A stretch of DNA of 64,000 nt from Rhea pennata (lineage: Eukaryota > Chordata > Aves > Rheiformes > Rheidae), in contig NC_084668.1 of the NCBI RefSeq assembly GCF_028389875.1, positions 23,117,493-23,181,492 on the forward strand, read 5' to 3'. Below the pieces are notes generated by a model, which was given only the letters and a program-made list of their open reading frames with translations, searched no databases and was not told where the DNA came from. This document shows, in pieces, positions 25,491 through 37,140 of this stretch. The position numbers and the translations under genes are program-made. Every line of letters begins with the position of its first letter. Position 1 is the stretch's first letter.

Positions 25491-26439
25491 GATGGAGGCT
25501 GTTTCCATATGAGCTAACTTGATATTTAGGCTGCAATTTAGGACCATAAGTTGTGCCCAGAAGCTAAATGAATTGGGATCGTTACACTTCTGCCAGTTCC
25601 AGCCTCAACTACTTTTTATGGCAAAGCCGAAAGAATTTTAAAAGATGGCTTGTACCAATTCTAAAGGAATTGACAAAGCAGATGTTTTTCTTAGATCTTT
25701 TAAACATGATTTTAATTTTTAAAAGCTGCATCCTAGTAACTTAATCTGCTTTTTCAAATAGTGAAAGATACTTTTTTGGTGGTGATTTTTAAAATGATAA
25801 TCAGATTTATTAGTAAGATTTGAACTTCTAGCATTAATCCTCATTTTAGTGAGGACAAAACCTTCAAATTCTCCTTGATTTGGATGCCAAATGAGATTTG
25901 GGCTTTTCTAAGAATATATTCCGCAGATACAGTAACATTAGAGAGAGAATATGTCCTCAAAATATACAAATACTCAAAGATTTAGACAGGTATACAGGAG
26001 GTTTTATGAAGTTCTTAAGTGTCTGGGCACTTTTAGCTTTGATTTTAAATTTACATTGCTATCAAGGGTAATTAAGTGCTTTGCTTGTTTAAGTGCCCCC
26101 CAAAATCTCCAAAGAACGTATCTGTCTACTGAGGCACGTAAGGATCTTTGAAAATACCGTTTGTCCCGTGGACCCATCTTCACGAGGGAACGGCGCGTTC
26201 GCTGATTTTATGTTTAACAATGAGTCTCCTTGAAGTGATTTTAAATATAGCTTCACAGGTTGCGGAAATAGTACTAGAAATAGTTTTGTTCCATTACAGA
26301 AAGTTTCGTACCACAACTACTTAATTTTTCACATCTGTGTGATAAAAATGTCAATCCTCCAATCTAGGTCTTATCTTGAAATGGTTAAGAAAAAAAATCG
26401 GGACATTAGAGAGGATTTCTGTATATTTTCGCTGAGCCG

Positions 26440-26620
26440 TGGTCCGGCCCTTAGTGCCGGGAGGGTTTCAAAGGCAGGCAGTGAGATAGGAACGCGTTGC
26501 TCGTGGTGGCGGGGGGCCAGGGCCGGGGCTGCCGCGGGCTCTGCGGAGCGAGGTGGGCGCCCCCGGCGCGGCTGCCGCCCCGGGCGAAGCCGTCGCTGTC
26601 TGATGGCAGTTCAGTGGCGC
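26440..26620. other. CpG-rich patch
   Basis: About 180 bp of high GC and CpG within AT-rich sequence. No coding similarity. Confidence 0.45.
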
Positions 26621-28974
26621 GTTATGAAATGAAAGGTCTGTTCGGCTGCAGTCTCCGCTTTCGCCGCGTGTTAACCGCAGGGTGAGTAAGTGAACGTTTC
26701 TCTGTGTGTAATCGGTTACGCTGCCGTAGCCACAAGCTCGTTCTCAGTGTCAGCGTGCTGGTGGCACCCTCGCCTCTGTAATGATGCTATATGTGGCCGC
26801 CACAAGAAATGCTGTCTGTGTTCTGGTCCCAAAACACCAGCCAACAGCTCCAGGTGCCTGCTGGAAGATCTCAAGTTGTAGGATTTGTGGTTACTTTTTG
26901 TGTTAGTAAAGCTGTGAGTCAGAATCCAAACTCTGCCGGGATTTTTGCACGCCTGCAAGGGCCAGTGGCTGCCTGTGGTCAGAGGCCATGGCTCCACTGT
27001 TTTTTTTCAGTATGAGGGATGGGTACAGCTGGATGAGCGTCTAGCACCGTGAGAGACCACGGAGAGTGAGCAGAGGAATAAAGAGCAGAGTGCTTCCAGT
27101 GAGAGCTCAGGCCCGTGCAGGAGCTGCGGCAGAGCGCTCTGTGCTGTATCGGGAGCTCAGCAGGTACCTGCTGCTGCTCCACGTCATTTCTATTGCATTT
27201 TCCTCAGGGTGTTCCCGGGAGCTCTGAGGGCCGTGTCGGCTTTGCCTGACAACAGTGTGTAAGATGGGTGAATGTGCAGTGAAGAAGAGCAGTGGGTGCA
27301 AAGTAGGGGCAGGGCTGCTGTCAGGGTGGGCAGCCTCCCTGCCCGCTCGGCGCGGGAGCCAGCTTTGCGAGAGGTGCTGCTGGGAGGCTAGGAAAACTTC
27401 TGATGTTTCCCGTCATGTTCTTGATCTCTACGCAAGACAGCTTGTCTGCTAACACGTTGCTCCTGGAGACCAGCGATTTATGGGAAGAGCAAAACTAGCT
27501 TGCTTCTCCCAGAGGGCTTTTTTGAATGTCCCCGTTATGTCACCTCTCGATACTGTGGTGGTGTTCCTGGGAGACAGCTCCTGCCAGTGACATTTCTGTC
27601 CTTGCAGCCTAAGCCACTGCTTCAAGAAGCTATTGCAGCTCCTTATGGAAGGGCCCACCCATGTATCCTGCTAAATGCAGGCTGGGCAGGAGGGAGGGAC
27701 TTCCTAGTTAAAATGGGAATTTGGAAATTCAAGGCAGGTCTCCTGCTGCTGTCCAGGGCAGCACTGGCTGCCAAAAGCAGATCAGTGTCAAGGGTGGATG
27801 AGAGGATGGAGAAGACTGACTTTTTAACATCTTTGCATCTTTGTTTGGGAAGGAGGGGGGAACAAATGCTAGCAACCAGTTCAGGCAGCTTTCTGAGTAA
27901 ATGACAAAGCGTTTTGGTATGCAGGAAACAACTGCTTCCCCTTTACACTTTTTGGGCACTTGAAAGGAAACTAAGCAACCCCAAACCTTCTGTAAACAAC
28001 AGGGAAACGATTACAAAGACTGACTATTCTCCTCTTGAAACTTTTAAAGTGTTTATCTTGTATCAAGTGCGGTAATGGTTCTGCTACATCCCGCTGATAC
28101 CGTGGTGTGTGGCTTGAAACAGCTTACCTTACGCGGCAGTGTGCTGTAGTGAAGTTCTGTAAAACTCATCTCTGCTAACCGGACGTTCACTGTATGTGTA
28201 ATCTTCCATGCAATTCTGTCCTAAAAATACCTAAGGAGACTTCAAAATAATGGAGACTGCTTACTGCAGAGATTTGAAACCATACCTGTGCCGCAGAACG
28301 TGGGGAAGCATCCGCAGTTTTTCAAATTCTGCTTTTGCTTTACAAACTGTAGGACCCTTTTCCCTAAATTAGGCTGAGAGATTTGGTTTTTTTTTTGTGT
28401 CGGTTTACAAGGAGGCCAAGACCCATGAAGCAGCCCCTCGTTTAGTATGTACCGAGCATGGAGTTTGTGGCTACACACTGATTCTTGCTGCTGGGCTGCC
28501 ATGTCCCTGTGAACGCTTACCGATTTTGCAGATGGTCCACGCAAACTCAGGGGGGAGTGCTGATGCCTTTGTAAATCAGCAGATCAGTGACTTGCCCTGT
28601 ACTGCAGAAAGGGGATGAGCAAATATGGAATATGGCATTGCATTTATTTAGTAGGACCGGGTGATGGGCAGAGGTTGATGTTTGTGCCTTATTCCTGGGG
28701 GAACTAGGAGTACGACAGACAAAACATGGTGCAAATGAGGTTAAGAGATGCTGCTGTGTAAGTGCAGGTTGCTACCTGGGTTGCAAGATGGTTTCACCAG
28801 CAACAAAATGCACTTTGCTAAATCCTCAGGCCATACGCTGTCTTGCTGTGCTTATAACACAGTGGTTGCTGGAACCAGGATTTGGATGGATGAATCCAAA
28901 ATCGATAAATGCAGAGGCTGAGTTTGGGCTTTTAAAATAGTCCAAGCAGAAGAGTTCAGTTTTGTGCCTCCATT

Positions 28975-29260
28975 TATCCGTAGCCGACGGTCGGAGCAGC
29001 CAGCTGGCGCTTGCCGGGGCGGCCGCGGAGGCGCAGCTCCGGCCCAGGGGGGCGGCCTGCTCGCCTTTGCCACCTGTTGGCGCAGCAGCTGCCGGAGGCC
29101 CAGCCGGAGCCCCGAATCCCCGTGGGATTCTCCGCGGCGCGTTCCCGGCTCGCGGAGGTGGCAGGGGGCAGGACGGCAGTGCGGTCTCCACAGAGCGCGG
29201 ACCCCCCGTCGTGTCCTTCCCGCAAGCAGGGCTTCCAGCCCCTTGGCACCTGGAAGAGGG
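28975..29260. other. CpG-rich patch
   Basis: About 285 bp, CpG-dense. It continues as moderately GC-rich sequence into the next patch. Long frames cross both patches on both strands (292 codons on the minus strand at 28974-29852, 263 codons on the plus strand at 29011-29802). They are Pro/Arg/Ala/Ser-rich, without a recognisable fold or signal. Confidence 0.5.
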
Positions 29261-29449
29261 AGATCCAAAGGCATAAAGCCCTCTTCTCCCTTACCCCGTT
29301 CTTTGGGACAGGAACGGGGTGGTGGGGGGCAGGGGAGGAACCGAGAAACCTTGGCTCGTATTTGGCTTTGATTTCGTGGCTCAGAGTCCTGCCTGCCTGG
29401 CTGTCCTTGCTGCTTCCCTCTCCTCTTCTTCCTCGCCCTGGTTGTTTTG

Positions 29450-29790
29450 TAGCTGGTGACGTTGTCCTGTGGTCCGGGGATATTTGCAGCAATGCCAGCG
29501 TGGCCCCGCTCGGCCTCCGGATCAGGCTGGTCCGGCGCCCAGAGCAGAGTCCAACAGCAGCTGCAGGCCTGTCCCTACCACCTGGAGAGACCCCGGGCCC
29601 AGATAAGGAGGAAGCCTGCAAGTGCCGAAGTGAAAGAAAGCAGATGCAGCAACAGCAGAGGTGGAAGGGCCGGAGATGCCCTGTGGGAAGGGGGCTGCTG
29701 TGGGCGCGTGGTGCCGCAGAAGGGAGCGGGTCCCGTTCCCGCTGTGCCGGCGGGAGGCCAGGCTCAGGCTGGCAGCTCTGCTTTTCCAGA
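29450..29790. other. GC-rich patch
   Basis: GC-rich with moderate CpG. The two overlapping antisense open frames noted for the preceding patch extend through here. No gene recognised. Confidence 0.4.
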
Positions 29791-29799
29791 GGGCAGGTG

Positions 29800-32700
29800 T
29801 GATGTGAGAGGCATGGACCTATTGAGGCCGTGCATAGAAGGAGTGAAAACACCCCAACACCCTGTCATTGCCTTACTTTGCTATGAGAAAGGGCAGTGTG
29901 GGAACTTCCCGCTGTCTGGGACGAGGGGGTGATGGCTGGGAGTGGATGTTGACTAGGAGGAAGGGAGAGGAGAGGAGCTGGCTGTGCCTTATCTCCCCGC
30001 TCGCTTCCCTGCTGAGTGCCAGCTTGTGTCATAACTTCGTTTTTCATCCATCCTGCTTAATTTATTTCATGAGCTTTCTTAGTCAAGCCTGGAGAGCCTT
30101 CCCTTCTCAAGCATATTTATGCAGAAACAGTCTGAGACAGTCTATACTTGTTTTTCATAGACTCATGATGTATTGGTGGTTTTTGTTTATCTTATAGCTG
30201 TGATTTTCAGAGTTTAAGACTCTATTAGAATCTAAGAACCAACAGAACAAAGATCAACTCCACTGTACTCAAATTAACTTTCAGAGGGGATAAGATGTAT
30301 AAAGTAAACAATTCCTTGACTGAGCGACATCTAAGATTTTCCAAGAAATCCCTCTGCCATGACCAGGGACTTGCCACTCCTGATATATTTGAGATTAAAA
30401 TGCAGAATAAAATAAAACCCATTATCCCAGGCTTTATCTGTGTGTCCTGAGGAGAATTTTTAAAAAGCCTTTTCACACTACTGCTCGAGCTATTTGGTAA
30501 CAAAGTCCCTGTGTGTTGTCCTCAGCATGGCACAGTCCCCATTTTTAGACCCCCACTTTGAGCCATATTTCTTGTGGATTCCTTACCCATTGGGCAGGTC
30601 AGAGATTATATTGTCCTCTTCAGCCTCAGGGCGTTGTCTGCTTCGCTCTTGCAGGAAAGAAATGACAAAACTAAAAAAACCATAAGAAATCTGAAAAATA
30701 CGTTCTGCTGAAGACCATAAAAAGGGCTTTGGGGCTGGGATCATGGGTAGCTCCGTGTATGTGTTACTGAGATCCAAGGACACTGACAGACTCCAATAAA
30801 TAATTCCAGTTTACTCTTCCTTACTTTTCTAGCACAGAATGGGTAAGTTCTCAAACAATACTGTAGCATAGCAACTTCTCATTCACACTGAAAATTACAG
30901 GAAAAGTAGCTTGAAAATTGTACCATAATGGATTTCTTTTCAAAGTAAACTGTAGAGCTCTCCTTTTCAAACTGTACTTCAGTGAAATTTCCTTTGGGTT
31001 TGCTGTTCCCTAGATTTCATTCAGCAAGTTTCCTTTTAAATTAGATCACTGAAATGCCATATCCATCATAGAGTACTGCACATTCTCCACATATTTTCAT
31101 TCAAAACCTGCCACTATTCTATAAAGCAGATGGGATGATCTCATGATATTAATGAAACAAATCTTTCTGTTAATTCTTTTCATGGTTTAAATGATGTGGC
31201 TCAGAAATGAGATACATTGTGACAGTTCCTTTGCTCTGCTCTGCATGAGAAATTCAAAGCTTACAAAAGTGCCTGAAAGCTAACTGAATAGGACAGAAAT
31301 ATTGTAGAACCAGAACTATGTATATCACCCTGGAACTGGGTCTCTGGTTTCATCCTTCGTGTAAAATTGTCCAAGGTTAAATATAAGATGAAAGCAATAC
31401 TAGGCTGTAAGCAAAGATGGTCTAACTTGCTAGGTACCTACAACTACCTCCCCCCCAAAAAACGAATTATCAGAACAGTGAGAAGGAAGGGAAGGCAAGA
31501 TACAAAAGGGAAAGATACCATCTCAGAAAGAACAAGCCTCTGGATGGAAAATTGTCTGCATTTCTAGTCCTCCCGTAAGCAAAGCTCTGGTATGTGAAAT
31601 ACAATGGAAATGAGTCTGTTGCTGCTTTCCAGAAGACAAAGTGGTATTTGTTCCTCTTTTGAGTAAGTTGTATTTCTGTGGTTTATTATAGGGCACATTG
31701 TTTCAGGAAGGGAAAATCTTCCTCTGTGTGTTGTGGCCTCCTCTGCTAGAAGAAGGCTCAAGTGGAGGGAGGCTCCTGTGGTGTCACCAAGCAGGTGAAC
31801 CGGAAGCTTCTGCCTGCTGCTCCTCTTGGCTGAAATGTCCCAGGGTTTGGTGCACGTTATGGAGCAATGCTACAGAGGACTTGAATTTGCCCCCAGAGGA
31901 GCTAGGCTAGATGCTAGGTACAACCGCTATAGTGCCCTTTTGTTTCTGGCTCGCCAGCCCTGCTGAGCGAGGCTGTAAGAGAGTGCTGAGGCTGGTGGGA
32001 GCGCTGTGCTAGCACGTGCGCTGCCTTGGCTTCTTGATCTAACTTAGATATCCCAGCACAGTCCTGCGCTGGGCTGCAAAGACACGCTTGTGCATGTAAA
32101 TGTCCAGCATGTACGTGTGTTTCAAGTGGAGGTTGACCCAGTACGACTAACATTATCATAGATTAGCACCAGACTAACTAAAGTGCCAACTAAAATCAGT
32201 TTAAAATCATGTTTTGATTATTTCAGTATGTTTGCATTTTTAAGATGTTGCTAGGGTTCGTTTAAACAATGAGTATAACCAACTGAGATCATATTTAAAT
32301 CAGATTTAGTCCTAATTCATAGCAGGTAAGTTAGTGTGCCACTTTATACTTTGCAATTCCGTTTTATGATGCTTGAAAACTTTGTCCTAATTTCTTCCAT
32401 GCAGAATTTGTTTTAGTCTTTGTTCCTAGCTGCAGGTGAAATAATGCCACTTAGAGTAAGAGCAAGACTAAGAAAAGGTTCTTATTTTACATGAGAATTC
32501 AGGATGTTCACAATATTTCTGTGTGCTTAGGGCAGAAGGGTTCAAAAACAGGCCAAGATCATTTACTTTTCACAGTAGAAGTTTATCATGTAATGCATGG
32601 CTTTGACTCACAAGTGAAAGACAGATAACTTGTAAAAGCTCTTCAAATGCATTGGTGTGACTTTCAAATGGAATAGTGGAGTACTAAAGGAGGACAGTCA

Positions 32701-35700
32701 TTCAGACACTATTATACAAGTATCAGCTGAAGAACAAAAATGCAAATATACCATACTACTTATGTAAATCTACAGTTCATTAGAAAATAGAAGTCAATAA
32801 GGTCAAATTAAGGTGACTGATAAGTCAGGTTTTGATCAAAGAGTTATTCTGTAATGGAGAAGTATAGGCAACTGTGAATCCTAAAATATTGTGTCATTGC
32901 TACCAGATTAATATTTGAGGAGTTTCCCTGTAATGCCTTTGTGGAATGATAGTCATTATGATACATTTTTACACTACATTTTCAGAGGTGTAATTATCTA
33001 GAGGTGCAATAGGGCAGTGGAGAACCAGTGTCTTTTTCATCCTTAGCTTATAAATATATAAAGTTTGTGCTTCTGTTTTGGAAATAAGCCAGTATAACTC
33101 AAATGTCAAAGGCCCAGTGCTCTGGTTTGATCACAGGAGGTCATTCTGAGTCTCCTGTGTGTCTAAAGAGTAACTATAGATATTAAGAAGGTAAGGATAA
33201 ACATGCATATGTGAGTGGGGGAAAAAATAGTAGCAGCAAAAGAAAAGTAATGGCAAAAACTGAAGTCCAAGTTGAAAAATCATTAAAGTCTTCTGGTTTT
33301 GGACTAGTCATTGTGTGCTCAGGCTGGCTTGTCATGGTTTCAGAGCGGTGGTTACACCTCAAGAATCGCAAAAGGTGATAACTGCATGCCAGTGCTATGC
33401 TGGGTGGGGTGCCCACGTGTGGGGCCACTGTGTACCCACTCTGCACGTTTTTGCACCAGACGGTTGTGTTTCAGGAAAGTAAGGGAAGAAGGAAGGGAGC
33501 TGCAACCACATGTTTTCTGTGTTGGCTAAGTATGACTTAAAAGATGGGATGGAAGCTAGGCCAGAGCGGAGATTGTGTCCGTGCTGTTCGTTGTGCAGCA
33601 CGGCAGACTGCTGCTCTGAAATGGGCGTTTGGGGATGTGTCATCCAAAAGCCAATTGTCGGGCATCCACAGGCCTTATTTCAGAGCTCTGCAGACCTCAT
33701 TCTGACCATGTTTGTTCTAAATAGAAAGTGAGTAAATTCCTATATTTAGTAGCTGAGTAGGACCTCTGTTTTTCATGTATCTATTCATATGCTTAATTAT
33801 ATTCCAGTGATTACTTCCTTTAGAATTGTTGGAAGTACTCATGTTAATAAAGTTAGCATATGTGCATCTGCAGAAGTAGAGCTTAAATATCTTTAAATTA
33901 TTCATTCTTCCCAACTGTTTTCTCAGTATTCAAACTAAATAACATGGGTGAGTAGAAGAAAAAAGCAGTTAGGAAATTAAGTTTTTTTAATAAGAGTGAC
34001 ACCAGTTACTGCTTTATAGAGGAGAGGACAGAGAGAGAGGGAAGTTTAGCTGTTGAACTAAAAACCTGTTGCCACAGTGCTGACATTGCTAGATCTGTTA
34101 TTTCCAAATGCACTTTTATATATATATAAACAGATACATACCTTGTAACAGATTTTGGAAAAACAACCTGATTGTAGCTTCCAGGTACAGAAAACAGATT
34201 TTTTTTTTTTAAGATGTTCAAGAGCTGCAGTTCTCTTGAAAAGGAATCGTCTTTGCAGCAATTGGTGCAAAAAAGAATGTTTTTAAAGTACTCTATTCCC
34301 TCTGTCATAGCTCATTTTATCATTCCTTAGAAATGATATAAGTATTTTCTCTGTTTAAGTTTGAAAAAGAAACACTTCTACTTAGTGGAAACATCTTCAG
34401 TTTTTTTACATCTTAAAAACTACATTTCTGAGCTACACATTTTAAAATTAAGTTATTCTTACACCTTTAAACAATGAACTTCCATTCTGCATAATGTGTT
34501 TTTGAGTGCTGTGAAGCTTAGGAGGGTCATATGTGCAGTGTGTGGAAAAACACTAAGATACAAGTAAACGGAATTGTGCTTCTTAAAGTACAGATTCATT
34601 CTATTGGATACTGTTACGGGTTATCATGAAATGCTATGTTGTATATTACTCTTTGGAATATATATTAAATCTTCAATGGTTAAATACATTTTTATTGTTG
34701 TTGTCATGGGGGAAATATTGGCCTAGTTTTAGAGAAGAGAAAAAGCATAGAGCCCTAACTGTTTCTGTAGAAGTTATAACAAACCTGTACTAAGAACCCC
34801 CGCCAACTGCAGTGACAGGGGTTGATTCACTGGAGGGTTATTGCTCAACCCGGAGTCTGCAGTCATCTGCACAGTTCGTAAGCATGATAATATGGAACTG
34901 CCAGGAATTTTGTAGCTGTGAACGTACATTCGTATAAATAACACCTGAGGTTATGCGTGTCTAATGAAGGCATGCAGAGACAAGGCATACAAATATTTAG
35001 GTGTTGGCTTGCTGTAGTCATGCAGCTTTTTTAACAGGAAAGACATGTCTTTTCATAAAGTATTTAAAAGCACTTTTCTTCTGATGTATTTAGAATACAA
35101 AAATAATCAAGTAAATGCACAGGGGTAGTTCAAGAGCTAATAATGTAATAGGAGATGTGGAGACTGTGGAGCAGAACAATTAAAAAAAAAAACAAAAAAC
35201 AAAAACTCCCCAACTCTATGGATAATTCTAAAAACAGGAGTTGCTTGAAAAATGAGTCCCTTTTACTGATGTCACGACTGGAAGATGATCAGGGACCCAA
35301 GTAAATTAAAGGGATTTTCCTAGGATAAGGATTCTTGATTTCTAAGAGGATTTCATGCTGCCAGTTGAACTCTAACTATGAGGCAGCAGTCTGCTTTCAA
35401 AGGGCAGATGCACTTTGGTGTTATCTGTACTAGGGAGACATACAGCCTGGCTGGTAATTTTGGAATCAGGGAAGTAAGAAGATATTTATAACCTTCTGAA
35501 GGGTAAAGATGGCTTCTGGGTTCATGATACTTCTACATTTTCTGAGGTCACATCATGATAAGATTTGGAATGAGGAACAGATAAGAGCCTGCTGTTAGGC
35601 TCCAGTCTGGCAAATGCACATGTTCTGACAGCACATAAGTGCATAATTATGAGTACGTAAGTAAAGATTTTGTATGTGTTCATCCTATTTGTTCAGGGCA

Positions 35701-35740
35701 TCATCAGTTGGCTAAGTTGACTAAGTATTTTCTTAATAGT
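29800..35740. other. Intergenic, AT-rich, nothing recognised
   Basis: GC-rich patches stop at about 29.8 kb. Only short frames follow. A TA dinucleotide run is at 34117-34129. Confidence 0.5.
34117..34129 (+). repeat. (TA)n run
   Basis: Six TA units within AT-rich DNA. Confidence 0.7.
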
Positions 35741-35750
35741 AAGTTTTACC

Positions 35751-37140
35751 AGGATTTATTCTTCTTTAGATTTGAAGAAACACATGTGTGACATTTCTGA
35801 ACTTCTGAAAAATGGAGTTTTAACTCTGTTTGGTACTAGAGGACTAGAGGATTGCAAATTTGAGGAAAATTTTGAAATATGGTGATTGGAAGAGTTATAG
35901 CAGCTAAAAAAAACTGTAAGAGCTGTAATAAGAACAGTATTAGTGGCTACATGGAAAGTGAAGAGTTTGCAAAGGTAAATCATGCTGGTTGGAATTCTTT
36001 CAAGCAGACAACAAGCAGGTAGGTAAAAAGTCAGTTGTCACAGTTTCCTTGGATTTTCACATTACTCCAAGGCCTTAAGTCTTTAAAAGTAGTACGCAAT
36101 AAAAGACATGTTCCTCTTGTAGATTAAGAGCCAGCTAAAAAAAGAATGCAAATGGAGAAAGATCTTTCACACAGGGAGAGATCTCCAAAGGGATCAGTCC
36201 TGGAACAGATGCTGTTCACCGTATTTTAAAAGACCTAAGAAGGGACGTGAGTATTAAGGAGACAGTGTTCACTGACTTTATAAAATCATTTGCAGGTCAA
36301 AACTGAAGCTGACTTTAAAGAAAGATCTTGTAATATAAATGACTGGGAAATAAAACAGCAGGCCTAAGATCAGTACAGTACAAAATAATATACATGAAAA
36401 ATTACACTAACATACAAAACAGGCTCTGAATGAATTTGTTCCATTCAGCATATTGGTCTTACTGTTGGTGGTTCTCTGTCATCTCAGTGTTTAGTAGCAG
36501 TCAAAAAGGAAATTAGAGAGTTAGGAATTAGGAATGTATTAGCATATGAGACAGAACACAATTACACTACACTGCTATAAACCCATATCTTTGCTACATC
36601 TTGAATATTGTGTATTGTCCAATAATTTTGTCTCAAAAAGGATATAGTAAAATGGTAAAAGAATGCCAGAAGTGATTAGAAACAATGATTTTTGTTTGAG
36701 ATGCTAATTAGATAAGGATTCATCTATGGGAAAAGAGGTGACTGAAGTGGGAAAAGTCATGAATAATATTGAGGAGATGACTAAGGACTGTTCATTCACT
36801 GATATTCATATAACAGCGGGCACACAGTGAAGTTATTGGGCAGAAGAATTTGAAGCAAAAAATCCTTTTTCAAACACTGCATAATTTAATTGCATAACTT
36901 ATTTCCACATATGCTATGAGGGCCAATAATATAAATTAGAAATTAAATAATATAAATTAGAACCTGTCAGTAAATACAGTGGTCTGTTTACACCCATGGA
37001 TGTTTACACCCTAATCTGCAGGTTACCAGCAGCAAGCAGTAGAAGAAGGAGCGCTGTTACTCTTTCAAGTGCCCACTAGTGAGAAAGATTAGACAGGATA
37101 TTGAGCTAACTGAACTTTTGTCTGAGTCAGTGTATAAGAT
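35751..37140 (+). mobile_element. Old, degraded CR1-type LINE (reverse transcriptase region to 3' end)
   Basis: This non-LTR retrotransposon remnant is on the plus strand. Segments occur in the order of a CR1 ORF2 and 3' tail. Sequence resembling the pre-catalytic region of CR1 reverse transcriptase runs from about 35830 to 36060. The block at 36190-36226 corresponds to the conserved GSVL...LF stretch just after the catalytic region. The block at 36490-36611 ends in codons for Leu-His-Leu-Glu-Tyr-Cys at 36594-36611, typical of the CR1 thumb/C-terminal part. The block at 37091-37134 matches the tail found at the 3' end of CR1 copies in turtles, crocodilians and birds. Frames are broken throughout by stops and indels, so nothing functional remains. 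The 5' limit is approximate. The divergence suggests an insertion that predates modern birds. Confidence 0.78.
36925..36961 (+). repeat. 21-bp local duplication inside the old CR1
   Basis: The 16-base word aataatataaattaga occurs at 36925-36940 and again at 36946-36961, a period of 21 bases. CR1 relatives have one copy at this point as far as I recall, so this looks like a later slippage duplication. Confidence 0.7.
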
